Assembly: GCF_011317445.1 (NCBI RefSeq)
Contig: NZ_JAAAPL010000001.1
Coordinates: 2,127,001 to 2,191,000 of the forward strand
Direction: 5' to 3'
Length of the DNA stretch: 64,000 nucleotides
Source of the DNA: Chelativorans multitrophicus
GTDB lineage: Bacteria > Pseudomonadota > Alphaproteobacteria > Rhizobiales > Rhizobiaceae
Shown one piece after another: positions 43,865 through 53,360 of this stretch. Made by a program: the position numbers and the translations under genes. The notes beneath the pieces are model-generated. The model worked only from the letters and a program-made list of their open reading frames with translations, was not told where the DNA came from and made no database searches. The stretch's first letter is position 1. Every line of letters begins with the position of its first letter.

Positions 43865-45844
43865 CTAGTCGCCTAAGTATCTGAGCGAACCATCGGGGTT
43901 ACGCTGCCACTGCTGGAGGAAGTCCCACATTAGATCGGTCTGACCTGGCGCTTGCCCGTGAGGCATATCCAGCACCCATACGAAGCTGAGGAGGTTGAGC
44001 CCGTCGTCAGTCGAATAAGCGTAGTTCTGGAACCGGCCCTCGGGGAACCGCTCATCGACAGCCTCCTGGATGAGATCCGCACCGGGCACTAGGATCTGGT
44101 AGGGTTCGCCATTGCGGCTATCGTAAAGCTCGGTTCTGTCTTCGGTCTTGATGCCGTTAAATGCCTTCATCTCATCGATCGCATTACGCAACACCCCTTG
44201 CGCGGGGATCATTCCATCCATCGAAGAGCCACCGTCCGACGATCCGTAGACGATCATCATTGGAATGCGCAAGCCTTTATCGGATTGTTCGGCTGCCGCG
44301 GCAACAACCGCTTCGGGCATCGGTCCAATACCGCTCGTTGGCGCGACCGCAGCAAACAAATCCGGACGGGTAATGCTCATCATATAGGTCAGAGCGCTGC
44401 CGAACGAGAAGCCATGCATATAGACGCGGCTCCTGTCTATACCGTAGTCCGCCGCGACCTGCTCAATAACGGCAGCGACATACTGGGCGTCGGGCCCGTT
44501 AGGGTCTTCAACCGTCCAGCGGTTGCCCTGCCCCTGCAAATAAACGGTAACAAAACCCTCTTTTTCCCCAAGCTCATGGAAATTAGTCTGACTTATGAAC
44601 TGCCAGGCCGGAAAGCGGGCGCCGTGGGCAGACAGAAGGAGCGGAAGTCCTTCACCCGATTCCACGTTCGAGGGAACGTGGACATAATAGGTGTAGGTCA
44701 GGTCGCCGATATCAATTGATTTAACGTCGAATGCCTGTTCGACCTCGGCCTTCGGCATGAGGACGCCCAATTCGCCATTGGCCGATGTGGGCCAACGCGC
44801 CGTACGAGAGAAGAGGTTATCCCATATCGCGGAGGCGATTTCGCTGTTATAGGTCGCATCAGCGCCAACCACCGTGGTCAGCAGCTGACTGGCCGGGTTT
44901 TCGGGATCCGCATAAACCGTGGTCTCAAGCCCCCCCAAAGTGGTGCTTTCGCCGGCCTCAGCTACATTGTTTGCCGCCTTCCAATATTCCTCTTGGGACG
45001 CTTCACGTTCCGTCGGTTCTCCGGAGGTAAAGAGCCAAGCGGCAACCGGCACTTCATCCTTTGTCTGCTTCCAGACCGCAGCGGGGTTCTTGCCGCCACG
45101 CTGATTGAGCAGGTAGCCTTGGGCCGATTGATCACCGTATTGGTATGCGTGGCCATAGGCGGCTCCATCGAGAGTAGCGACGGACGCATAGATGCCCGGA
45201 TAATTCATGACGAACGCCTGGGCCACCGTGCCGCCAGCACCCGCCCCGGTCAGATAGTGGAAAGGCTGCCAGGTAGGAACGGTGGGCGGGCCGCCTCTGC
45301 CGCCGCGTTGCGCCTGTCCAGCTCCACCGCGTTGCGCCTGTTCAGCCCTGCCGCCACCCTGCGCTTGTCCAGCTCCGCCGCCGCCCTGCCCGGCTCGGCC
45401 GCCCTGGGCTTGTCCACCTTCCGCGGCAGGCAGTGGAAGGTTTAGTGCCGCATGCTGAGAGACCGCATACAGATAGTCGTCCTCGCCAGCTGCGTTCAGC
45501 CCCCATTTATGCTCATCGCCCATGGCTGCGGGAAAGACGACAGCAAAGCCGTTTTCGTCCGCCAGATCGGTCCAGCCAGACTGCTCAGCGAATTCTTCCA
45601 CAGATTGGCCGTTGTCATGAAGCGCGTAAACAACAGGATTGAAGCCATCGTCATCGATATTATCAGGTACGTAGTAGTAGTAGACGCGCTCTCGGCCGCC
45701 TACCGTAACGGACTTCGTTTCGAGGCTCTGCGCGTATGCCACTCCGGACCCTAGGAAGGTCGTCGTAATAAGCGCTGCAGCTAAAGCGGCCCGTCTCGGT
45801 TGATCGAAGTAGAAATCCTTAATTATATTCACGTTTTTCAACAT
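43865..45844 (-). CDS. Secreted two-domain alpha/beta-hydrolase (PHB-depolymerase/feruloyl-esterase-like)
   Basis: The protein has 659 residues from ATG 45844 (GGAGAAG seven bases upstream); the earlier frame is not supported. A signal peptide ends SGVAYAQ (about 39). Two LpqC/PHB-depolymerase-type hydrolase domains follow, joined through a Gly/Gln/Ala/Arg linker (139-187). The second domain keeps a nucleophile elbow GFSFG (Ser480), a plausible Asp537 in GSSDGGS, and His629 in DMPHG. In the first, the elbow reads GAGAGG (200-205) with no serine, so that lobe should be inactive and may bind substrate. Likely periplasmic or extracellular ester cleavage. Confidence 0.8.
   Translation of the reverse strand: MLKNVNIIKDFYFDQPRRAALAAALITTTFLGSGVAYAQSLETKSVTVGGRERVYYYYVPDNIDDDGFNPVVYALHDNGQSVEEFAEQSGWTDLADENGFAVVFPAAMGDEHKWGLNAAGEDDYLYAVSQHAALNLPLPAAEGGQAQGGRAGQGGGGAGQAQGGGRAEQAQRGGAGQAQRGGRGGPPTVPTWQPFHYLTGAGAGGTVAQAFVMNYPGIYASVATLDGAAYGHAYQYGDQSAQGYLLNQRGGKNPAAVWKQTKDEVPVAAWLFTSGEPTEREASQEEYWKAANNVAEAGESTTLGGLETTVYADPENPASQLLTTVVGADATYNSEIASAIWDNLFSRTARWPTSANGELGVLMPKAEVEQAFDVKSIDIGDLTYTYYVHVPSNVESGEGLPLLLSAHGARFPAWQFISQTNFHELGEKEGFVTVYLQGQGNRWTVEDPNGPDAQYVAAVIEQVAADYGIDRSRVYMHGFSFGSALTYMMSITRPDLFAAVAPTSGIGPMPEAVVAAAAEQSDKGLRIPMMIVYGSSDGGSSMDGMIPAQGVLRNAIDEMKAFNGIKTEDRTELYDSRNGEPYQILVPGADLIQEAVDERFPEGRFQNYAYSTDDGLNLLSFVWVLDMPHGQAPGQTDLMWDFLQQWQRNPDGSLRYLGD
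45284..45430 (-). repeat. Gly/Gln/Ala-rich repeat encoding the esterase linker
   Basis: Imperfect units reading GQAQ/GGR-like (for example GGQAQGGRAGQ, GGAGQAQRGG) span about 49 codons. The DNA is a C/G-rich short repeat in which units such as CTGCGC and GCCGCC recur. It falls inside the first hydrolase lobe, before its degenerate elbow, and is a flexible low-complexity insert prone to length change. Confidence 0.75.
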
Positions 45845-45941
45845 CCGGTTCTTCTCCATCCGATGAGTGAAGGGTGCGCATCCATCTGGATGCGCCCCCA
45901 TTTCATGCGATGAGGTAATCAGTGCTTTTTTGGAGCGGGTA

Positions 45942-46940
45942 TTAGTGTTGGGCTCCCCCTCCACAAAAGGCTCCGCTTCCGTCGAGAGCGGCCGCACAGT
46001 TCCACACGGCCGATCGGGTTTTGCCCTTCCACGTGATGAATTTGTCATGCCGCACGACATCGAGGATTTCGACCGTCTCTGGAGCGGTGTTTCCGACGGC
46101 CCGGGCAGTAACGACGTTGAGGTCCTCATCGGCCAATACCGGGCCGCTAATCTCGACGTCATCGAATGCGCCTTCGGTCAGCTTGCTGACTGGCGTCGGG
46201 GCACTTGCTTCCGTGACCCAGTTCTCTCCGGGTTGAGCCTCCGGGAAGTCCCGGCCGGCGCCACCGTCACCTTGCAGCGTGACCACTTCCCATTCGGGGC
46301 GGTGGTAGTAGGTTTTCTCCGTCGTCCACGGCTCGGTGAAGAGCACCGGGTCGGTCACGCTGATTTCAACCTTCAGCGTGCCTGGCTCAGGGGACCAGAA
46401 CCGCTCTTCGACCTCCATGGTCGGGCTCTGCTTACCGCCGCCGGGAAGATCCTGGCCTTCCATAAGACAGCAGGTGTGAACCTTTAGAACATTGCCCTCC
46501 CAGTGTCCGATCGAATGCCCCATCGGGCTGGGCAGGGGGTGTTCGGGATGATCACGGCCGTCGGTATAAATCCGCCGGACAAGGCCCATTTCGTTGGTAA
46601 TGAAGACCGCATATGGATTGATATGAAACTTCAGCGGCCGCAGCGCGATCATCATGCCGGGCAGCGATCGGAAACCGCCGCCTGCCGGCTTGAACACGGT
46701 CCGCATATATTCCTCATTGAACGGCGCATGCTGTTTCACGCCGGGCGGAATCGCATCGTTCCAGATGATATCGCCGCCACGCTCCCAAAGGCCGTTCCAG
46801 TCCGGCAGTTCCGAATAGTCGACAAGCCGCGGACCGCCTTCCGGATAGTTCACGACCTGGGCCGATGCGGGCACGGACATTGCCCCGGCCAGAAATCCGA
46901 TAACGACAGCCGATAGCCGCCAATTTCCAATAAATTTCAT
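45942..46940 (-). CDS. Secreted protein of unknown function, tandem copy A
   Basis: 332 residues; ATG 46940 follows GGGGAGG and opens a signal peptide ending VPASAQ (about 28). Visible landmarks are LPDWNGLWERGGD, HAPFNEEY, HINPYAVFI, RRIYTDGRDHPEHPLPSPMGHSIGHWEG, a vicinal Cys pair in HTCCLMEG, YYHRPEWE, and two C-terminal cysteines (WNCAAAL, AFCGGG). The many histidines and paired cysteines suggest a metal-binding or disulphide-stabilised beta-rich periplasmic protein. I recognise the type from other proteobacterial catabolic clusters but know no function. It is a duplicate of the gene at 47361. Confidence 0.75.
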   Translation of the reverse strand: MKFIGNWRLSAVVIGFLAGAMSVPASAQVVNYPEGGPRLVDYSELPDWNGLWERGGDIIWNDAIPPGVKQHAPFNEEYMRTVFKPAGGGFRSLPGMMIALRPLKFHINPYAVFITNEMGLVRRIYTDGRDHPEHPLPSPMGHSIGHWEGNVLKVHTCCLMEGQDLPGGGKQSPTMEVEERFWSPEPGTLKVEISVTDPVLFTEPWTTEKTYYHRPEWEVVTLQGDGGAGRDFPEAQPGENWVTEASAPTPVSKLTEGAFDDVEISGPVLADEDLNVVTARAVGNTAPETVEILDVVRHDKFITWKGKTRSAVWNCAAALDGSGAFCGGGAQH

Positions 46941-47360
46941 CGGGTATCCTCCCCTTTCATCCGTAACCGTTCTCATTTTTATGCCAGCGACATGCTGAGC
47001 GCCGTGTCACCAGCCTTGTCGGCGCAGGCGCATTCGCCCCATCGCAGTCCATGAACACTCAAGGACAACCAGCCTCCCAAACTCCTCCCAGTTTACTGCG
47101 CGGGCTATACTTGGACACTTCATGTCTAGTCCTACTATATAATAAAAGTCAACGACAACCCTGATCCATTATATCAAAATCAAATTCTATTTTCGTCGGG
47201 TTATTTGTAAGATTTTCTTATTTTTACTTTCTATTTCAAAAGATTTCCATTCTTTGCAAGTCTTAATCTCCGAGAACTTAGCCGCGGAACAGGCAGGTGC
47301 ATCCCGTCATCAGGGACGCACCTCGACAGCGTGATAAGTTCGCTGCCGTAAGTTGGCTGC
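46941..47360. other. AT-rich spacer between the tandem unknown genes
   Basis: About 420 bases, with 47100-47260 strikingly AT-rich (for example a TACTATATAATAAAA stretch). It has no gene. It probably holds the promoter for copy A and the esterase. Confidence 0.55.
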
Positions 47361-48410
47361 CTAGCCTCCCGCGCTGCAGAACGCGCCGGTACCGTCGAGA
47401 GCAGAAGCGCATTCCCAGGTGTTTGAGCGTGTCTTGCCCTTCCACCTGATTGCGTTATTGGAGCGTACAACGTCTAGGATTTCGATGGCTTCTGCCGCGG
47501 TGTTACCGACCGCGCGGGCAGTAACGGCGTTAAGCTCCTCATCCTTCAATGCCGGCCCGGTAATCTCAACCTTGTCGAACGCGCTTTCGGCCAATTCGCT
47601 GAGCGGGGTTGGCGTCGCCGCCTGCTTGATCCAGTTGTCGCCAGGAGCGGCATCGGGGAAATCCCGGCCGGCGCCATCGTCTCCTTGCAGCTCTACGACT
47701 TCCCAATCGGGGCGATGGTAGTAGGTCTTTACTGTTGTCCAGGGGGCGGTAAAAGCCTCAGGATCGACAACGGTGATCTCCACCTTGAGGGTCCCGGGTT
47801 CCGGAGACCAAAACTTTTCCGTGACATGCATGGCGCCGCTATGGGTTCCGCCGCCGGGTAGCCTTGCGCCTTCCATCGTGCAGCAGGTATCGACATAAAG
47901 TACGCCGTCCTTCCAATGGCCGACCGAGTGGCCCATCGGGCTCGGCAACGGGTGTTCGGGATGATCCCGACCGTCAGTATAGATACGGCGAACGTTCCCG
48001 CCTTCCGACGTAATCAAGGTCGCATAGGGATTGATGTGGAATTCAAGTGGACGCAAAGCGACCATGAAGCCCGGCATGGAGCCGTAGAGGCCTGGGCCGC
48101 CGTTTCGTTGACGTCCTCTCCCCTCCAAGGCACGCCGCTCCGCCATCGCGCGCTCTTCAAGTAGCGCCGCCATGTATTCCTCGTTGAATGGCGCATGCTG
48201 CTGCTCTCCTGGAGGAACCGCATCGTTCCAGACGATATCGCCGCCACGCTCCCAGAGACCGTTCCAGTCCGGCAGTTCCGAATAGTCGACCAGCCGCGGA
48301 CCGCCTTCCGGATAGTTCACGACCTGGGCCAATGCGGGCAGGGACATCGCCCCCGCCAGAACTCCAATAATGACGGCCAATCGCCGCCAATCTTTTGTAA
48401 CCCAAATCAT
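47361..48410 (-). CDS. Secreted protein of unknown function, tandem copy B
   Basis: 349 residues, ATG preceded by AGGAGGA, signal peptide ending LPALAQ (about 29). It matches copy A over its whole length, including VVNYPEGGPRLVDYSELPDW, the DHPEHPLPSPMGHS run, the vicinal CC (DTCCTMEG) and the terminal cysteines. The main difference is a charged insert of about 20 residues (LEERAMAERRALEGRG) after the NEEY motif. Function unknown. Two closely similar secreted copies suggest either dosage or two related substrates. Confidence 0.75.
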   Translation of the reverse strand: MIWVTKDWRRLAVIIGVLAGAMSLPALAQVVNYPEGGPRLVDYSELPDWNGLWERGGDIVWNDAVPPGEQQHAPFNEEYMAALLEERAMAERRALEGRGRQRNGGPGLYGSMPGFMVALRPLEFHINPYATLITSEGGNVRRIYTDGRDHPEHPLPSPMGHSVGHWKDGVLYVDTCCTMEGARLPGGGTHSGAMHVTEKFWSPEPGTLKVEITVVDPEAFTAPWTTVKTYYHRPDWEVVELQGDDGAGRDFPDAAPGDNWIKQAATPTPLSELAESAFDKVEITGPALKDEELNAVTARAVGNTAAEAIEILDVVRSNNAIRWKGKTRSNTWECASALDGTGAFCSAGG

Positions 48411-48993
48411 TCGGGAATCCTCCTCTGCTATGTCCGGTTTGTACTTTGTTGAATTTCAGCGGCATGCTAACCGCGGCATGGGTCAGCCTTGGCGGCTCCA
48501 AAGTAGAAGCGGCCGGCCGGCGCCCCCCGAGGGACCGGCGCCCATTGGCGACGACTTCGCCCTGGGAATTGACGCATTGCTGTCACTTTGAAGGTCCAGG
48601 GAGTTCGACCGGATTCTCCCGATCGAATATTGCAAAGAAACGATTGACACCTGCAGTCGACGCAAGCAGCGCGACTGCCTCCCCACAAACAACGCGGTCG
48701 AAAGGGGTGACCGAACGGACGCAACCGGCTCATAAGCCCCTCCTGTACGACCTACGCATGGAGTACTTTGTGCCGGGCTACTCTTCCATCCATTTACTGT
48801 CAATATTCGGCGCATATCTATATATTACTAAATACTATTTGATATATTTCGTGGTATAACTTTGTGGCTTGCCATTTTCGAAATGTGTCGAATTGTTTCA
48901 CTACTCTTTACGCGCACAGCAGACCGCGGGCAGGCCCGACGCTTCTCTTTGTCAGTTTCATGACATATACTCGCCCAAGCGGGAGGAGCCGCA
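48411..48993. other. Divergent spacer between tandem copy B and the two-component genes
   Basis: About 580 bases without a convincing gene. The first 370 are GC-rich with short frames only; 48790-48860 is AT-rich and includes GTGGTATA (about 48850), which also occurs in the palindrome at 55968. Promoters for both directions should lie here. Confidence 0.5.
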
Positions 48994-49800
48994 ATGGACA
49001 CGAATGATCGAGGAAGGAGCTATAGGATGAGCCAAAGCGCTGTCCTAGATCGAGAATTTGCACATCCAGGCGAACGGGCTTTAGGGAAGAGGCTTCTAAT
49101 TGTCGATGACGATGACGACATCAGGACTCTGGTCGCAGAGCAACTTGCTGAGGCGGGTTTTAGAGTTGAGCTCGCTGCAGATGGCGTCGAAATGTTCGAT
49201 CACCTCTCAAAAAAGTCGATCGACCTGATTATTCTGGACGTAAATCTGCCAGGCGAAGACGGCCTGTCCCTCTGCCGGCGCCATGGGCAGAAGAGCAACA
49301 TACCAGTTATCATGCTGACGGCACGGGGTGCGCTGATCGATCGTGTTATCGGGCTTGAGGTTGGCGCGGACGACTATCTCGCCAAGCCTTTCGAACCCCG
49401 TGAGTTGCTCGCCCGCATCCGATGCGTCCTGCGCCGAGCCGGCGCGGCTGTTGAGCCGGTGGACGCCCGGCGAGCAAAACGTGCCAGGTTCCGTGGCTGG
49501 ACCCTGGATTTCGAAAATCGCTGCCTTGTCGATCGGGCCGGCCGTGTCGTAGTCCTTTCGGGAAACGAGTTCAGCCTGCTAAAATACTTCGTTGAAAACG
49601 CCAATGAAGTGCTGACACGCGAGCAACTCCTCACTTTGTCGACACCAGCGACTGCAAATGACTACAACGCGCAGCGCCTTGCAGACCTGCAGATCTGTCG
49701 CCTGCGGCAGAAACTACACCCCGACACGGACGAGGCTCCACTGATCGCAACGGTCAGGAACAGAGGCTACGTCCTCGCTGCGGCCGTGGAGTTCGAATGA
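48994..49800 (+). CDS. OmpR/PhoB-family response regulator
   Basis: A 268-residue DNA-binding regulator. The receiver domain has the acidic pocket VDDDDD, the phosphoacceptor Asp in LIILDVNLPGEDG, T in MLTARG and K in YLAKPF. The C-terminal winged helix reads LSGNEFSLLKYFVENANEVLTREQLL. Two starts are equally furnished: ATG 48994 with GGGAGGAG, and ATG 49027 with AAGGAG. It overlaps the kinase gene by four bases. By position it may control the surrounding genes. Confidence 0.92.
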   Translation: MDTNDRGRSYRMSQSAVLDREFAHPGERALGKRLLIVDDDDDIRTLVAEQLAEAGFRVELAADGVEMFDHLSKKSIDLIILDVNLPGEDGLSLCRRHGQKSNIPVIMLTARGALIDRVIGLEVGADDYLAKPFEPRELLARIRCVLRRAGAAVEPVDARRAKRARFRGWTLDFENRCLVDRAGRVVVLSGNEFSLLKYFVENANEVLTREQLLTLSTPATANDYNAQRLADLQICRLRQKLHPDTDEAPLIATVRNRGYVLAAAVEFE

Positions 49801-51262
49801 GTCCAAAACAGTATGTACGGTCCCTCGGCGGCCAGGTGTTTCTTGTCCTTCTGATTGGGGTCGCCCTGTCCGCCTGCCTTGCCTTGGGGCTGGCCAATAT
49901 CCGGCGACTGGCCGACCTCGATCGCATCCATATTGATCGCGTGGCCGAGCGCGTCATGGATTATGTCATACTCCTTGACCGCGCTCCGGCGCATGTGCGT
50001 GAAGAGATACGTCTGAAAGGGTTCCCCGGCCTCCATCCCCCACGCGGGACTGAAGTGACAACCGGAGTGGATTCAGCGCTTTCAACGGAGACAAGCGAGC
50101 GTCTCGGTCGGCCAGTACGCGCTTTCAATGCCAATCCGCCTTCGTGCTTACCCTATGCACCCTCCAGACTCTTCCACACGAACACGAAGTGCTGGATGGT
50201 TTACACCACGCTTAAAGACGGCTCCACGTTGAAGCTTGCAACTTTTAGCCCACGCCCGGACACGTTTGCAATGTCGCCGCCGGACGCGGTCTTTCTCTCG
50301 ATTCTCGGAGTAGGAGTGATCGTTCTGACATTCTTCGTTTCGCGCATGGTTTCCGCTCCGCTCCAGCAACTCTCCACAGCAGCGCGCGTGCTCGCCGAAG
50401 ATCTGGACAGTCCGCCGGTTACCGAACAGGGGCCGACGGAGGTCAGGCAAGCCATCCGTGCGTTCAACACGATGCAGGAGCGGTTGCGCGATAACGTTGA
50501 GGAAAAAACTCGTATCCTGGCGTCAATCACGCACGATCTTCAGACGCCGATGACGCGGCTGCGCCTGAGATTGGAGAAGGTGACCGATAGCGCCTGCGCA
50601 GTCGCCTGATAGATGATTTGAGGTCCATGCAGCGCCTGGTGCGCCAGGGCCTCGAGTACCATCGGGGCAGTGAGGTCGAAGAGCCCATGGTTGTCCTGAG
50701 GCTCGATTCATTGCTAGAGAGCGTTATCGACGATGCTTCCGAGGGAGGCGCAGATGTCAAATTTATCGAGCGCGCCAATTGCGATGTCGAGGCCCGCCCC
50801 GAGGCGCTGAGGCGGTGCTTTTCCAACCTTATCGACAACGCGTTGAAGTATGGCGGTCAAGCCGAAGTCTACGTCCGCCAGGAGGACGATCGGGTGCACG
50901 TCCACATTCGCGATCGCGGCCCCGGAATTCCCGACGACAAGATCGAAGCCGTCTTCCAGCCTTTCTGCCGGCTAGATGAGAATGTATCAGGAGGCGTTGG
51001 GCTGGGATTGACCATCGCCAGAAACATGGCGCAGCTCAACAATGGTGATCTGCAGATTTCAAACGGCGCCGGCGGAGGACTCGATGTTGTCGTCACGCTC
51101 AAAAGGAGTACACCAAGCGATTTGGGGATCGTGACTTCTTCGATGCCCGTTCACAAGGAACCTGCAGCACAGCCGTCGCGGCAGGCAGGCCGGCCGAAAA
51201 CATCCGCGGCCTACAGGGGTCCGAAATTGTCAGTCGTCGTAAACGCGATCCAGCGCCCGTAG
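49797..51262 (+). pseudogene. Sensor histidine kinase interrupted by a one-base frameshift
   Basis: The first part (49797-50609) encodes a membrane helix, a periplasmic sensor, a second helix (about VFLSILGVGVIVLTFFVS), a HAMP segment and the phosphoacceptor H-box SITHDLQTPMTRLRLRLE, then stops at TGA 50607. The other frame resumes exactly where needed: from 50594, LRSRLIDDLRSMQRLVRQGLEYHRG continues the dimerisation helix into an intact ATPase domain (NLIDNALKYGG, RDRGPGIPDD, GVGLGLTIARN). One missing base near 50592-50594 explains it. Restored, the protein would have about 488 residues. It may be a true mutation or a sequencing error. Confidence 0.85.
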
Positions 51263-51723
51263 GTCACGACGCCGATCCAAAAGGTGAGTGACAATCCGGC
51301 CGCAATCCTGGCCGATGCCGGCGTGGACCTGTTGATGTCCCAGCTGTCGATGCCTGGCTCGATCAGCATATGAAACACGAGCATATTCGCCCCTGCTAGA
51401 GCCAGAAGGAGCAACTTGATCTGAAAGGCGAAATTTAACGCATACGACGCCGCGTCCGAGATGAACATGAGCAGGCCCGTGATCACGGCGACGATGAAGA
51501 AGCCCCACGTCCAAGGCAGGATTTCCTGGGTGAGGTCCGTCACACGGTGCGTCTTCCAGCTAACATCCAGAAGTCGCAAATCGACGATGGAAATGGAACC
51601 GACCACCAAAGCGATTGCGATAACGTGTACAGTTTCAATTGCGGGAAACGCCCATGCCGATCCGGCTATGAATTGGGCCAGAAGAGTGTTCTGAAGCCAC
51701 TGAGCGATACCTTCAAAGGCCAT
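51211..51723 (-). CDS. DUF6644-like four-helix membrane protein (1)
   Basis: A 170-residue membrane protein with four helices: SAWAFPAIETVHVIAIALVVGSISIVDLRLL, WGFFIVAVITGLLMFIS, FQIKLLLLALAGANMLVFH and a last AGLSLTFWIGVVTYGRWIAF. Buried His in ETVHV and FHM could be haem or metal ligands, resembling cytochrome-b-like small membrane proteins. DUF6644 members go with DUF6152 proteins. The 3' end overlaps the kinase tail by 52 bases in antisense. Confidence 0.72.
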   Translation of the reverse strand: MAFEGIAQWLQNTLLAQFIAGSAWAFPAIETVHVIAIALVVGSISIVDLRLLDVSWKTHRVTDLTQEILPWTWGFFIVAVITGLLMFISDAASYALNFAFQIKLLLLALAGANMLVFHMLIEPGIDSWDINRSTPASARIAAGLSLTFWIGVVTYGRWIAFTTTDNFGPL

Positions 51724-51750
51724 TGGGAATTCTCACTTTTGAATACCGAA

Positions 51751-52242
51751 TTAATGGGTGGAATAATAGGCTATCAGACGTCCGCAACTGGCGATCGCCA
51801 CCCATAGTCCAAGGTTGATAACCGCAAGGAACTGCAGCGAAGCTGAAAGCGTTATCTGTCCATCCGGTGACGATACGATACCGTTGAGACGCTTCTGCAG
51901 AAGAAGCGTTGCTCCCACTGCTGCTACGAGCAGGGCCATTTTGAGCCCGAAAACGGGGTTTATCAGCGATCTTTCTGGCTCAGCTATGATCAGAAGCATT
52001 CCGCTTGCGACCATGAGAACGAGCGCACCCCAAAGAACGGGTGAGAAGCGCTTGACGACGGCTTCGATGTCAACCTGCCCAAAAACGACGCCGAGGGCGC
52101 GCGCACTCAGAACCGCTGCCGAGGTCAAGACCAACGCAAGACTGAGAATGTGAATGACTTGAATTAGGGGCACGGCCCAAGATACAGCAATCAACAGGTC
52201 GTTGAGCGCTGTTCCTGAGATCCAGTTGGAAACGGATAGCAT
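51751..52242 (-). CDS. DUF6644-like four-helix membrane protein (2)
   Basis: A 163-residue protein with the same layout as its neighbour. PLIQVIHILSLALVLTSAAVLSARAL contains the matching buried histidine, followed by VLWGALVLMVASGMLLIIAEPERS, FGLKMALLVAAVGATLLLQ and a final NLGLWVAIASCGRLIAYY. It is upstream of the first copy by 27 bases, so the two form one operon and may pair as a heterodimer. Function unknown. Confidence 0.7.
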   Translation of the reverse strand: MLSVSNWISGTALNDLLIAVSWAVPLIQVIHILSLALVLTSAAVLSARALGVVFGQVDIEAVVKRFSPVLWGALVLMVASGMLLIIAEPERSLINPVFGLKMALLVAAVGATLLLQKRLNGIVSSPDGQITLSASLQFLAVINLGLWVAIASCGRLIAYYSTH

Positions 52243-53360
52243 ACGGCCTCCTTAGGTTGCAGTTCCGGGTCCATGCACGCAACCGCACTGGGCTTGCTGA
52301 AACCAAATCTCCCTTCCTATGACGCTGGTGTAGGCGCCTAAGACTCATCACAGTAAGGATTTCCCCATAAATACACTGGCCAAGTAGGATCGCAAACAAC
52401 ATATATTTTCGGCAGTTTTAATCTAAACAAACATTTGAAATTTTTTGAAATATATTCAAGGCTACTGGCGAATTTCTAGACGGCGTGCCAAAGTACGTTC
52501 GAGTGGCCAAGCCGCTTACGCGCGGTGCCGTGGCGAGTTCCTGTTCCATGACCCGGTCCCGTCATAGATGCTCAACATTCGGAGACGGTAACCGAGCGGA
52601 GGCTGCACAATACCAAGTACTTCTCCCTGGTCGGGTAGGGCAGAGGAATGCGCTATCTTGGCGAAGCCGACCGACTGAGTGGCATTTACAATGGGAGCTT
52701 GATGACGGCCCCGATTAGAGAGCCGGGGCAATTCACACCAAGCTGGCCCTGCATGATACGAGCTTCTCAAAAATCACCGTCCTGCAGGCGATGACCTTAC
52801 TTTAAAATACCATGACCGGACCTCCTCGGCACCGGCGCCAGGCGACCAGCGGAACAGAGGTTTTTGCCGGTCCAGCCGTTTCAATAGGCCGCTCTGAGCG
52901 GATTGAAATAGAACGCCTGCAGCGGTCAGGCCCGAAGGAGCTTCTCAGGCAGAATTGACTTTAGAATATTAGACAGGATCAGTGCTGCAGTGCCACGACC
53001 GCGATCCCGCGAATGCCCGGAGCGGATCATTCTGTGCAACCCGCACTTCAATGCACGTTGCTTAACAGTTCAACAGTCCGATGATCACTACTGCGCATGC
53101 GCCACCTTCAGAATCTATATGCGGGCGGTGGTCGAGACAGTCGGCTGGCGGTTGGCAAGTCCGCCAGCCCAAGTCTCCTAGGTTCACGCTCCCTCTGCCA
53201 AGACAGCATTGCAATCTTGGCTGTAGCACGCCCTCCCCGGCTACCGGCAAGACCAAAAGTTTGCCTTCAAGGCAACGATCAGGAATGCTCCATTCTTCCC
53301 AAAATATCCGTAACCCTGGAAGAAACGCGCATGCCGTTAACGCATCCGAGAATGGGGCTG
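52243..53360. other. 1.1 kb spacer with no recognisable gene
   Basis: Only short open frames are present, none with family features on either strand. The first 200 bases are AT-rich near 52380-52470 and should hold the promoter of the minus-strand DUF6644 pair. I could not match the rest to a decayed transposase or enzyme. Confidence 0.5.

Noticed and set aside
45284-45430. Possible CRISPR-like or satellite repeat
   Set aside because: The repeats are short, imperfect, have no unique spacers, and are in frame as a Gly/Gln-rich protein linker.
45845-46162. Upstream extension of the esterase frame
   Set aside because: It overlaps tandem copy A and puts about 100 residues before an obvious signal peptide; ATG 45844 has a good ribosome site.
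52485-52770. Possible transposase or enzyme remnant in the 1.1 kb spacer
   Set aside because: Neither strand gave an ordered set of motifs for any family I could recognise.
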